Assembly: GCF_034119865.1 (NCBI RefSeq)
Contig: NZ_CP139421.1
Span: 4,628,501-4,692,500 of the forward strand
Direction: 5' to 3'
Source of the DNA: Algoriphagus sp. NG3
GTDB taxonomy: Bacteria > Bacteroidota > Bacteroidia > Cytophagales > Cyclobacteriaceae
Length of the DNA: 64,000 nt
Shown here: positions 1 to 7,281 of the stretch, piece after piece
Position numbering within the stretch: position 1 is the first letter of the stretch
Layout: every line of letters starts with the position of its first letter
Program-made: the position numbers and the translations under genes
Notes under the pieces: model-generated
Told to the model about the DNA's origin: nothing
The model's database searches: none
The model's input: the letters and a program-made list of their open reading frames with translations, nothing else

Positions 1-627
1 GGCATCTTCCCCCGGCATTATTGCCCGGGTACATGGGGCACAGCCAATGCTGATGAAACCTTTGTCGTGAAGCGGATTGTAGGGGATTTTCTTTTCGGAT
101 ATGTAGGTGATCATCTCATCAAATGTCCAGTCCAGCAGAGGATTGAATTTTAAAATCTGGTTGCCTTCATCCCATTCTATTCTTTTCATCCCAGATCTAT
201 TAGCCGACTGCTCGGCACGAAGTCCGGTGACCCAGATCTCATTTCCTGCCAAAGCCCTTTTCAAAGGCTCAACCTTGCGCACAAAGCAGCAGGATTTCCG
301 GTTTTCTACTGACTCATAAAAGCCATTGATACCAACTTCCGACACCAGTTTTTCCACCGATGCAGTAGTAGGATAATAGACTTTGATATTTTGCTTGTAT
401 TTAGCTTCTGTTCTAGAGAGAAGGTCTAAAGTCTCTGGGAATAATCTTCCTGTATCCAAAGAAAATATAGAAATAGGCAGGTGAGCCTCAGCAATGAGCT
501 GTGTGATCACCTGATCCTCCTGTCCCAATGAAGTAGAGAACGTCACTTTACCCGGAAACAAATCCGCCACCAAAGCCAAGCCTTCCTGGGCACTGAGCTC
601 ACTCAACTGAGCCTCTAATTCATGCAT
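1..627 (-). CDS. cysH: Phosphoadenylyl/adenylyl-sulfate reductase CysH, 3' end cut off by the window
   Basis: Reduces activated sulfate (APS or PAPS) to sulfite in assimilatory cysteine synthesis; cytoplasmic. 209 codons are visible and the C-terminus lies beyond base 1. Seen: SLGQED (residues 33-38), the nucleotide-binding DTGRLFPET (58-66), Cys-Cys followed by FVRK (113-114), TGLRAEQS (135-141) and CAPC (196-199). The CC plus CxxC set is the [4Fe-4S] signature of APS-reductase-type enzymes (established family knowledge), so APS is the likelier substrate (inference). The ATG at 627 overlaps the stop codon of the upstream DUF2061 gene in the 8-nt string ATGCATGA, implying translational coupling. 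Probably controlled by the Rrf2 regulator at 969-1385. Confidence 0.93.
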   Translation of the reverse strand, partial: MHELEAQLSELSAQEGLALVADLFPGKVTFSTSLGQEDQVITQLIAEAHLPISIFSLDTGRLFPETLDLLSRTEAKYKQNIKVYYPTTASVEKLVSEVGINGFYESVENRKSCCFVRKVEPLKRALAGNEIWVTGLRAEQSANRSGMKRIEWDEGNQILKFNPLLDWTFDEMITYISEKKIPYNPLHDKGFISIGCAPCTRAIMPGEDA

Positions 628-892
628 ATTCTTCTTGAGTTTCATCTTCATTTACTTTAGGTACAGCTTCCCATATTCTCTCATGGAAATAAAAGAGGAT
701 GATCTTGGAGAAGACCTCCACAGAACCAATTGAAATTGCCATCACAAACTCCCCTGTCACGAAATAGGAAATAATAATCGTATCTATTGTACCTACAATC
801 CTCCAGGAGATAGACTTCAGCAAGCTTTTCGCATTGCTGTCTTTTCCGGGCTTGCTGGCAAATAGCCTTTTGAGTGCTTGGTCTAAAATCAT
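620..892 (-). CDS. DUF2061 two-helix membrane protein of the sulfate-assimilation operon
   Basis: Small inner-membrane protein of unknown biochemical function. The family signature is visible as SWRIVGTIDT near the first hydrophobic helix and the C-terminal FHERIW after the second. DUF2061 genes often sit with cysteine and sulfate assimilation genes, and here the stop overlaps the cysH start by 8 nt. An in-frame GTG at 919 would add nine residues, but a candidate -7 box (TACTTTTG, 919-926) overlaps that GTG, so the ATG at 892 (90 aa) is preferred; this start choice is inference. A role as accessory to sulfate or sulfite handling is a guess from context. Confidence 0.85.
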   Translation of the reverse strand: MILDQALKRLFASKPGKDSNAKSLLKSISWRIVGTIDTIIISYFVTGEFVMAISIGSVEVFSKIILFYFHERIWEAVPKVNEDETQEEYA

Positions 893-918
893 ACTAGGTT
901 TATTACGAGCGTAAAGCA

Positions 919-926
919 CAAAAGTA
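919..926 (-). promoter_or_regulatory. Candidate -7 promoter box for DUF2061-cysH
   Basis: The minus strand reads TACTTTTG here, an exact match to the Bacteroidota -7 consensus TANNTTTG, 26 nt before the ATG at 892. No convincing TTTG -33 box is seen at the usual spacing, which would fit a promoter controlled by a regulator bound at the adjacent palindrome. Confidence 0.5.
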
Positions 927-930
927 TATA

Positions 931-953
931 AACCCTATAAAATATATAGGGTT
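931..953. promoter_or_regulatory. Operator-like palindrome upstream of DUF2061-cysH
   Basis: Perfect 9-bp arms AACCCTATA and TATAGGGTT separated by 5 nt (23 bp in all), only 4 bp upstream of the candidate -7 box. Size and symmetry suit a dimeric winged-helix regulator; the Rrf2-family gene ending at 969 is the obvious candidate. Binding is inferred, not shown. Confidence 0.55.
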
Positions 954-968
954 AATGGTAAAAAAATT

Positions 969-1385
969 TTATTCTTCTCTTAAAATATCTTCTAAAGTCT
1001 TGTTCTCCAGTATTTTAAGAGTTTCGTCACGAACCTGGATCATAACCCGATTTATCCCACAAACTGCTTCGTTTTTACATTCTACACAGGGTTCGTAGTA
1101 ATTCAGACTCACACAGGGCAACAAGGCAATCGGCCCATCCAGCAGTCTGATCACCCTGGAGAGTGGGATATCCTTTGGTTCTTTGATCAGGTAATATCCT
1201 CCTCCTTTTCCCTTTTTGCTTCCCAGCATACCGGCCTTTTTCAGTTCCAATAAGATGTTCTCCAAAAACTTATGGGAAATCCCATGCTCTTCGGCGATCT
1301 CCTGAATCAGCACGGTCTTCTCATCTTTATGCTTGCCGAGATAAGTCAGGGCGTGTAGGGCATATTTGGTCTTTTTGGAAAGCAT
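969..1385 (-). CDS. Rrf2-family transcriptional regulator
   Basis: Winged-helix regulator of about 138 residues from the ATG at 1385 (a TTG two codons upstream is less likely). The N-terminus starts LSKKTKYALHAL, the usual Rrf2 opening, followed by the helix-turn-helix EIAEEHGISHKFLENIL and the wing GKGGGYYL. The C-terminal region has three clustered cysteines (CVECKNEAVC), which in IscR/NsrR-type members can hold an Fe-S cluster; in CymR-type members such a region senses cysteine metabolism. Which sensor type applies cannot be decided here. Its position just upstream of DUF2061-cysH suggests control of sulfate assimilation. Confidence 0.88.
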   Translation of the reverse strand: MLSKKTKYALHALTYLGKHKDEKTVLIQEIAEEHGISHKFLENILLELKKAGMLGSKKGKGGGYYLIKEPKDIPLSRVIRLLDGPIALLPCVSLNYYEPCVECKNEAVCGINRVMIQVRDETLKILENKTLEDILREE

Positions 1386-1476
1386 GGACAAAAATAAGCT
1401 TTTTCGGTGAATACCCTAGTACGGTAGTGGGCTTTAAACAATTGGGGGTTCGGAAAATCCATAGGATTAAAAATAA

Positions 1477-1509
1477 AAAACCATCGAAATCAAGTGACCT
1501 CAATGGTTT
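1477..1509 (-). terminator. Second hairpin downstream of htpG
   Basis: Minus strand: arms AAACCAT and ATGGTTT around a long loop, followed by a T-rich run. It lies about 20 nt beyond the stronger terminator hairpin and may be a backup. Confidence 0.4.
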
Positions 1510-1530
1510 AATAAGAATATAAAATTCAAA

Positions 1531-1561
1531 CCCTCGAGGTTTTAGAAACCTCAAGGGTTAA
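1531..1561 (-). terminator. Intrinsic terminator of htpG
   Basis: Minus strand: CCCTTGAGGTTT, a short loop, then AAACCTCGAGGG, a 12-bp stem with one G-T pair, starting about 8 nt after the htpG stop and followed by AT-rich sequence. Confidence 0.65.
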
Positions 1562-1568
1562 GTGCTTT

Positions 1569-3455
1569 TTACAGCAACTCCACACTTCTCTTCACGAAGG
1601 CAGTCAAGTCTTTACCGGTAAGTAAGCCTTGGGAAAGAAGCGCCAGATCAAATGACTGTTTAGCTATTTTGATCTTCTCTTCTTCAGTTTCAGCTTTTAG
1701 GACTTTATCTACAGCAGGGTGGTTTCCGTTGATGGCTACCTTGTAAGCATCAGGAAGCGATCCGTAGAAGCCCATTCCTCCGCCACCAGTGGCAGCCATT
1801 TCTTTCATTCTACGCATGAACTCCTCCATGGTGATGGTCACCGGAAGTTCTTCAGGACTTAAGCCTTCCACTTCTACTGTGTACGTCTTATTGTTGATCG
1901 CTTTCTCGAAGATTTCCTTCACTTCCTTGCTCTGCTCTTCAGTAAGCAAGTTGGCGTAAGTTTCCTCCTTTTCTATCAACTTCTCTGCCACATCCGCATC
2001 TACGCGCTTCAGGGAAGTTTTCTCCAGTTTGCTTTCAAGATTCTGGATAAAATGGCTGTCAATCGGTGAGTCCATCACCAAAACATCGTAGTCTTTCTTA
2101 TTGGCTGACTGGATAAATCCATCCTGCTTTTCCAAATCAGTTGCATACAGAATGACTGTTTGCTCATTCTTGTCTGTTTGGTTCGGCTTTACTTTAGACT
2201 GATATTCTTCGATAGTGAAGAACTCGCCATTCGTATTTTTCAGCAAAGCAAAGTCTTTCCCTTTTTCGTAGAATTTCTCCTCGGAGATCATTCCGTATTT
2301 CACGAAAAGGCCGATATCATCCCATTTTTGCTCGTAAGCAGTTCTGTCTTTTTTATAAAGCTCAGCCAGCTTATCCGCTACTTTCTTGGTGATGTAAGAA
2401 TTGATTTTCTTCACATTCCCATCTGCCTGCAAGAAGCTTCTAGATACGTTCAGCGGGATATCAGGAGAGTCAATCACGCCATGAAGCAACATCAAGAACT
2501 CAGGCACGATGTCTTTCACCTCATCAGTGATAAATACCTGACGGCTGAATAACTTGATTTTGTTTCGCTGAAGCTCGAATTCGTTTTTCACTTTAGGGAA
2601 GTACAACACTCCCGTCAGGTTGAACGGATAATCCACATTCAGGTGGATCCAGAAAAGTGGATCCTCAGACATAGGATAAAGCTCTTTGTAGAACTTCAGG
2701 TAATCCTCGTCCGTCAGATCACTTGGGGACTTAGTCCAGATAGGGGCAGTGGTATTGATGATGTTGTCCACTTCCACAGACTTCCATTTCTTCTCGCCTT
2801 TGTCATCCACCCCATCTTCTACAGATTCGGATTTAGTGCCAAACTTGATCGGCACAGGAAGGAATTTTGCGTATTTGTCCAGGATTCCCTGAAGCTTCCA
2901 TTTATCCAGGAATTCTTCGGAATCCTTATTGATATGAAGGATAATGTCTGTACCCCGATCTTTTCTCTTTCCTTTGGAAATCTCAAACGAAGTAGATCCG
3001 TCACAGGTCCATTTAGCGGCTTCTGCTCCTTCCTGGTAGGAAAGCGTGTTGATTTCTACCTTGTCAGCGACCATGAAAGCCGAGTAAAAACCAAGACCAA
3101 ACTTACCGATGATCTCATTGGCATCTTTGGCGTCTTTAAATTTCTCCACAAATTCCTCAGCTCCGGAGAAAGCTACTTGGTTGATGTACTTTTTAATCTC
3201 CTCAGCAGTCATCCCCAAACCTCGGTCAGAGATGGTGATGGTCTTCTTTTTCTCATCAAAACTCACTTCCACCGTAGTGTCACCAAGTTCACCGGTGTAC
3301 TGACCTAATGTCGCAAGTCTTTTGATTTTTTGTGTCGCATCAACTGCATTTGATACAAGTTCTCTTAGAAAAATCTCGTTATCAGAATAGAGAAACTTCT
3401 TGATAATCGGGAAAATGTTCTCGGTATGGATCGAGATCGTGCCTTTTTCCTGCAT
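1569..3455 (-). CDS. htpG: Molecular chaperone HtpG (Hsp90 family)
   Basis: ATP-dependent cytosolic chaperone acting as a dimer on late folding intermediates. 628 residues, matching the usual bacterial length (about 624). The N-terminal GHKL ATPase motifs are intact: ELVSNAVDA (Mg-ATP Asn), DRGLGMT, and the glycine-rich lid region ending GFYSAFMVAD, then GTDIILH. The middle domain and the C-terminal dimerisation segment are present. It has its own downstream hairpins and is divergent from ccmB, so it appears to be a single-gene transcript. No CIRCE element is seen upstream. Confidence 0.97.
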   Translation of the reverse strand: MQEKGTISIHTENIFPIIKKFLYSDNEIFLRELVSNAVDATQKIKRLATLGQYTGELGDTTVEVSFDEKKKTITISDRGLGMTAEEIKKYINQVAFSGAEEFVEKFKDAKDANEIIGKFGLGFYSAFMVADKVEINTLSYQEGAEAAKWTCDGSTSFEISKGKRKDRGTDIILHINKDSEEFLDKWKLQGILDKYAKFLPVPIKFGTKSESVEDGVDDKGEKKWKSVEVDNIINTTAPIWTKSPSDLTDEDYLKFYKELYPMSEDPLFWIHLNVDYPFNLTGVLYFPKVKNEFELQRNKIKLFSRQVFITDEVKDIVPEFLMLLHGVIDSPDIPLNVSRSFLQADGNVKKINSYITKKVADKLAELYKKDRTAYEQKWDDIGLFVKYGMISEEKFYEKGKDFALLKNTNGEFFTIEEYQSKVKPNQTDKNEQTVILYATDLEKQDGFIQSANKKDYDVLVMDSPIDSHFIQNLESKLEKTSLKRVDADVAEKLIEKEETYANLLTEEQSKEVKEIFEKAINNKTYTVEVEGLSPEELPVTITMEEFMRRMKEMAATGGGGMGFYGSLPDAYKVAINGNHPAVDKVLKAETEEEKIKIAKQSFDLALLSQGLLTGKDLTAFVKRSVELL

Positions 3456-3571
3456 GGCTATAAATTAGTTTAGTTAAACACTTGTTTGTCGGGCTCGGGA
3501 TTGCAACTGTTGTTCCAAAGGAGAATTGGTGTCATTTTGGCAGTGAATGAAATTCAGAAATCTAAATTGAA

Positions 3572-3599
3572 AAATCTGAAATTTCTTGGTTTCAGATTT
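3572..3599. repeat. Perfect inverted repeat between htpG and ccmB
   Basis: Arms AAATCTGAAA and TTTCAGATTT (10 bp, 8-nt loop) lie in the 176-bp divergent intergenic region, about 33 nt before ccmB. It could be an operator or a small hairpin in the ccmB leader. A looser half-site is at 3550-3562. Confidence 0.45.
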
Positions 3600-3631
3600 C
3601 TCACTTCATACTTCTGACTTACCTTTGGGTG

Positions 3632-4297
3632 ATGTGGAAAGAAATCTCAGTTCTGATCAGTAAGGAAGTCACACTGGAGTGGCGGCAGAAATTCGCGCTG
3701 AACGGGATTTTGCTTTATGTGGTTTCCGCTGTTTTTATCACTTACCTGAGTGTGGGAGCCAAGCAGGGAAATATTACCGCACCTACATGGAATGCGCTTT
3801 ATTGGATTATTATTCTTTTCTCGGCTGTGAATGCTGTGGCAAAAAGTTTCGTGCAGGAGCATCAAGGACGTCAACTCTATTATTACATGATTGCTTCACC
3901 CGAGGCGATTATTCTTTCGAAAATCATCTATAACACCGGACTCACTCTCATCTTGGCATTGCTGGGCTATGGAGTATTTTCAGTTATCCTTGGCAATCCA
4001 GTTCAGGATCAAGGACTATTTTTACTCAATTTGATTTTGGGAGCAATGGGTTTCTCGGCAAGTCTCACCATGGTTAGCGGCATTGCTTCCAAAGCAGGCA
4101 ATAACGCCACGCTGATGGCCATTCTGAGCTTTCCTGTAATTATCCCGATTTTGCTGATGGCTATTCGCATTTCCAAAAACGCCATGGACGGATTGGACTG
4201 GAGTGTAAGTGTAGACAAGCTTGTGACCCTTCTGGCTATCAATGCGATTGTGGCAGTAACGGGATATATTTTGTTCCCTTATTTATGGAGGTCTTGA
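3632..4297 (+). CDS. ccmB: Haem exporter membrane subunit CcmB
   Basis: Integral membrane subunit of the CcmABC ABC-type complex that, with CcmA, drives release of holo-CcmE during cytochrome c maturation. 221 residues, the normal size, with about six hydrophobic segments; the N-terminus WKEISVLISKEVTLEWRQK and the loop FVQEHQGRQLYYY are typical. ATG at 3632 is chosen over the preceding GTG at 3629. The partner ATPase CcmA is not in this window, and the rest of the ccm genes start 1.6 kb downstream past an opposite-strand serpin gene. Confidence 0.93.
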   Translation: MWKEISVLISKEVTLEWRQKFALNGILLYVVSAVFITYLSVGAKQGNITAPTWNALYWIIILFSAVNAVAKSFVQEHQGRQLYYYMIASPEAIILSKIIYNTGLTLILALLGYGVFSVILGNPVQDQGLFLLNLILGAMGFSASLTMVSGIASKAGNNATLMAILSFPVIIPILLMAIRISKNAMDGLDWSVSVDKLVTLLAINAIVAVTGYILFPYLWRS

Positions 4298-4328
4298 GAT
4301 TGGAAAATTGAAAGATTAGAAGAACTTG

Positions 4329-4342
4329 TCCGCCGTGGCGGA
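4329..4342. repeat. Short GC-rich palindrome
   Basis: TCCGCCGTGGCGGA: 6-bp arms and a 2-nt loop downstream of ccmB. It stands out from the AT-rich surroundings and is probably a small interspersed repeat. Confidence 0.4.
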
Positions 4343-4409
4343 TTGGAAGATTTCTCCAATTACACGTAATCGATGGCTTTATTTTAAATAATACACCTTA
4401 ATCCCAAAT

Positions 4410-4425
4410 GAGTCGCGAAAGACTC
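4410..4425. terminator. Weak hairpin between the convergent ccmB and serpin genes
   Basis: GAGTC, loop GCGAAA, GACTC. It lies 25 nt beyond the serpin stop and 113 nt beyond ccmB. There is no clear T-run on either strand, so a terminator role is tentative. Confidence 0.3.
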
Positions 4426-4450
4426 GAATTCCCCACTATTGTGTTATTAC

Positions 4451-5746
4451 TTAACTTTCCAAAGGATTCTCCAATTTCCCCATAAACAAAATCGCTCCAC
4501 TGTGTTTCTCCTGGATAAAAAAGATAAAAGGTCTGTCCAAGGTGAAAACAGCAGGGGTTCTATCAGGAGGTAGGCTTGTCACTCCGATTTCAACAATAGT
4601 GGCCGCTGCAGCTTCTGTACCCTTTTCATCTACTTCTATAAGCGCTTGGTGGATTACTCTGCTGATTTTTAAAGGATGGGTTGGGTTGGAGAATAATTGG
4701 GTGAAGTTGTCTCGATGGAAACTAAATGGCCTCACCAAGCCCATATCTTGTAAGTCGTTAGAAAGGTTCTCGATTTTATATTCAATCTTAAATTTCGGCA
4801 TTTTCAAAATCAGATTTACATCTCTTTGATTACTTCTCCAATCAGTCAAATTTGCCAAGGTGAAGTGAGGGTATAGCTCTGAAAGATTACCGCTTTCATT
4901 GATCAGAATCCCCATAGAATACTGTTCTGAACTATAGGGTATTTCCAAGTATGTATAGTCTGCTGCACCATAGGCTTTGAATCCCGCCGACTCACCCAAA
5001 TTCATCATATCTACCATGATTTCTTCACCATTTCGGAGTGTGAATTTTTCTTTGCGGGTATTTTCTTTTGGAAAATTATAAGTCCAGTCCCCTTTGAAGT
5101 AAATCGCATTGACTAAATACATCACAGCATCTTCCGGAATAAAATCCAGCATATCTTTGATGAGGTCGTTGGTCTGTTTTTCTATCCAGTGATTGATGAT
5201 GTCCACAGAATTTGGGTCATACACATCAATCGGAGCAATTTCAGCATTGAAATAGTGTTGGGCAGCGTCCTTGAAAGGGATTTTTACCTGATAGTCCTCT
5301 TTATACCAAATGCCATTGGCTATGCTTAATTTTACTTTGGGATCTACCTCAAGTAAGAATGAAGTAAGGTCTTTGACCGCCTGGTTTGCTTCTTCCTGGC
5401 TCATGCCCTCCATCTGCAACACTTGGATAAATTCTTCTAAAACCTCCCCATCATTGCCGTTCATCGCCATAGCCAATGCCTGGTGAACCGAATATGGGCT
5501 GAAAAATAGATTATTGGAGTCCCCATTGGCTGTTAGCTGTTGGAAAAGGTTGGTCGCAAACCGGGTATTTGCTTCTGAGAGTTTATTTTCATCCAAAGAC
5601 AACTCCCGCAAATTCGCTTCTACTTTTCCCGAAGGGGAGTTGTCCTCACCGGACATGCAGCCAATGCAGCATATACATGCTGAAACAATAAATAGGCTTG
5701 CGGCAATTTTAGTGCTTCTGTAAGTATTTATAAAGAATGGTTTCAT
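4451..5746 (-). CDS. Serpin-family protease inhibitor, probable lipoprotein
   Basis: Suicide inhibitor of serine (sometimes cysteine) proteases, predicted to be anchored at the cell surface or periplasm. The N-terminus has a hydrophobic segment ending in a lipobox-like CIGC (Cys30). The serpin core is complete: SPYSVHQALAMAMNG near residue 84, and near the C-terminus the reactive-loop hinge EKGTEAAAAT, followed by FIFFIQEKHSGAILFMGK. A hinge of small Ala residues is the mark of inhibitory serpins. Counting from the hinge Glu (P17) against alpha-1-antitrypsin puts Thr at P1 and Ser at P1' (VTSLPP), an elastase- or subtilisin-like preference; this is inference. It lies on the opposite strand between ccmB and ccmC. 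Confidence 0.93.
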   Translation of the reverse strand: MKPFFINTYRSTKIAASLFIVSACICCIGCMSGEDNSPSGKVEANLRELSLDENKLSEANTRFATNLFQQLTANGDSNNLFFSPYSVHQALAMAMNGNDGEVLEEFIQVLQMEGMSQEEANQAVKDLTSFLLEVDPKVKLSIANGIWYKEDYQVKIPFKDAAQHYFNAEIAPIDVYDPNSVDIINHWIEKQTNDLIKDMLDFIPEDAVMYLVNAIYFKGDWTYNFPKENTRKEKFTLRNGEEIMVDMMNLGESAGFKAYGAADYTYLEIPYSSEQYSMGILINESGNLSELYPHFTLANLTDWRSNQRDVNLILKMPKFKIEYKIENLSNDLQDMGLVRPFSFHRDNFTQLFSNPTHPLKISRVIHQALIEVDEKGTEAAAATIVEIGVTSLPPDRTPAVFTLDRPFIFFIQEKHSGAILFMGKLENPLES

Positions 5747-5873
5747 AGCTAGGATTTTTCATAAAGACGTAAGAGATCTTCAAAATGCTACAACTGGGCA
5801 ACCTCTACACTACTCTGTCACCTCCATGGTTAAAAGACTTCACAAAAAGCAGCGTTTTCAGGAACTTATGCCT

Positions 5874-5881
5874 TATTTTTG
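5874..5881 (+). promoter_or_regulatory. Candidate -7 box for ccmC-ccmD-ccmE-ccmF
   Basis: TATTTTTG, an exact TANNTTTG match, 24 nt before the ccmC ATG, with a partial T-rich -33 about 16-19 nt further up. This fits a promoter for the whole ccm operon. Confidence 0.45.
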
Positions 5882-5905
5882 CACTTGAATTAGCAAAAAT
5901 ACCCT

Positions 5906-6580
5906 ATGCGCCAATCCTGGTGGAAAATCCTTGCAATCGCCCTGCTGCTGTACACGCTAATCGCAGGCTTGCTGATGGAAGTACCGAGACTTCCCATTCT
6001 CAATGAAACAATCCGTGCCCTCCACTTTCACGTGACCATGTGGTTTGGAATGATCCTCATGCTGGTAATTGCTGTGTACTACAGCATCAAATACCTTCGT
6101 ACAAATGACATCAGAAATGATGATATGGCGATAGAATTCACCAATGCGGCTATTCTTTTTGGGGTGTTGGGAATAGTTACCGGTATGCTTTGGGCTAAAT
6201 TCACTTGGGGAGATTACTGGAGTGGAGATCCTAAGCAGAATGCCGCAGCTATAGGGATTTTGATGTATTTCGCTTATTTGATCCTTAGAAACTCACTTAC
6301 AGATTCCCAACAAAGAGCCCGAATCGGCGCAATTTACAACATCTTCGCCTTTGCGGCTTTTATTCCGCTTATCTTCGTATTACCAAGATTAACAGACAGT
6401 TTGCATCCCGGAAACGGTGGGAACCCTGGCTTTAATGCCTATGATCTAGACTCCAAGCTACGGGCAGTATTCTATCCCGCGATTATTGCATGGACATTAT
6501 TTGGCAGCTGGATCGCAACCGTACGCATTAGAATGCGTAGGGTGGAGAGGACAATTGAAGATAGAATGATTAATTCCTGA
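5906..6580 (+). CDS. ccmC: Haem-handling membrane protein CcmC
   Basis: Inner-membrane protein of the haem-handling family that presents haem to CcmE. 224 residues with about six membrane helices. The periplasmic Trp-rich (WWD-like) segment is WGDYWSGDP (101-109), a Bacteroidota-type variant of the E. coli motif. Candidate axial haem ligands are His42 (or His40) in ALHFHVT and His167 in SLHPGNGG. It starts the ccmC-D-E-F operon; ccmD follows after 3 nt. The first in-frame ATG with a membrane-insertion start (RQSWWKILAIALLLY) was chosen. Confidence 0.93.
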   Translation: MRQSWWKILAIALLLYTLIAGLLMEVPRLPILNETIRALHFHVTMWFGMILMLVIAVYYSIKYLRTNDIRNDDMAIEFTNAAILFGVLGIVTGMLWAKFTWGDYWSGDPKQNAAAIGILMYFAYLILRNSLTDSQQRARIGAIYNIFAFAAFIPLIFVLPRLTDSLHPGNGGNPGFNAYDLDSKLRAVFYPAIIAWTLFGSWIATVRIRMRRVERTIEDRMINS

Positions 6581-6583
6581 TCG

Positions 6584-6826
6584 ATGAAAAAATTACTTAC
6601 CATAGCACTCCTGGTTTTTAGTCTATCTGCACTGGCGCAGGATAAAATCCCAGTAACTGAAGCTGACTATTCCAACAGTTCAGTTGAAATGGCCGACACC
6701 ATGCGGGCAAACGGAAAAATTTATGTTTTGGTAGGAGTGATTGTACTCATTTTCGCCGGAATCACCGTTTACCTCATCAGTACAGATCGTAAGATCAGTA
6801 AACTTGAAAAAAATCTCCTCTCCTAA
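6584..6826 (+). CDS. ccmD: CcmD-family small membrane protein
   Basis: 80 residues: a cleavable signal peptide (MKKLLTIALLVFSLSALAQ), a short periplasmic stretch and one membrane helix (about 46-66) ending in a basic, coiled C-terminus (STDRKISKLEKN). CcmD helps CcmC and CcmE interact and release holo-CcmE. Sequence conservation in this family is weak, so the call rests on size, topology and position between ccmC and ccmE. Confidence 0.82.
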   Translation: MKKLLTIALLVFSLSALAQDKIPVTEADYSNSSVEMADTMRANGKIYVLVGVIVLIFAGITVYLISTDRKISKLEKNLLS

Positions 6827-6838
6827 CACTTCGCTGAA

Positions 6839-7255
6839 ATGAAAAAAGGACACCTTATCGGATTAGGCATAATAGCAGTTGCGATAGTAATCATCATGAC
6901 CTCTATAGGCGATGCAAGTAGCTACGAAAGCTTCAACACAGCCAAAGAAATGAAGAAAAAAGGCGATGATAAAGCCATACACGTCGTAGGGCAGCTGAAA
7001 AAAGACGCCAGCGGAGAGGTCACTGGACTAAATGTTCGTGAGGACAAAGTTTCATTCACCTTTATGCTTGTCGATAATGAAGGAGTGGAGCAAGAGGTAT
7101 TTTACAATGAGCCTGTCCCGGCAGATTTTACCCGATCAGAATCTGTGGTAGTGATCGGTTCTTATAAGAATGACGAAATATTTATAGCCGATAAAATCCT
7201 GATGAAATGCCCTTCAAAATATCAGGAAACTGAAGTGCAGACAGCGGGAATGTGA
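6839..7255 (+). CDS. ccmE: Haem chaperone CcmE, cysteine (CXXXY) variant
   Basis: Periplasmic, membrane-tethered OB-fold haem chaperone that carries haem from CcmC to CcmF. 138 residues with an N-terminal anchor (about 4-24). In E. coli the haem is bound covalently by a His in an HXXXY motif; here the equivalent site is CPSKY (Cys124, Tyr128), so the ligand is Cys. CXXXY CcmE proteins are known from the System I* variant described in archaea and some deltaproteobacteria. It sits between ccmD and ccmF with 12- and 26-nt gaps. Confidence 0.92.
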   Translation: MKKGHLIGLGIIAVAIVIIMTSIGDASSYESFNTAKEMKKKGDDKAIHVVGQLKKDASGEVTGLNVREDKVSFTFMLVDNEGVEQEVFYNEPVPADFTRSESVVVIGSYKNDEIFIADKILMKCPSKYQETEVQTAGM

Positions 7256-7281
7256 GTTAGGGCAGATACAATAAAAAATCC

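Noticed and set aside
107..319. Plus-strand open frame of 70 codons
   Set aside because: It is antisense to cysH, whose minus-strand translation carries all the family motifs.
2643..3308. Plus-strand open frame of 221 codons
   Set aside because: Fully antisense to htpG; the composition is that of a shadow frame and the htpG frame is certain.
5785..6006. Plus-strand open frame overlapping the ccmC start
   Set aside because: It runs into ccmC in another frame, and the ccmC N-terminal membrane helix is clearly the real product.
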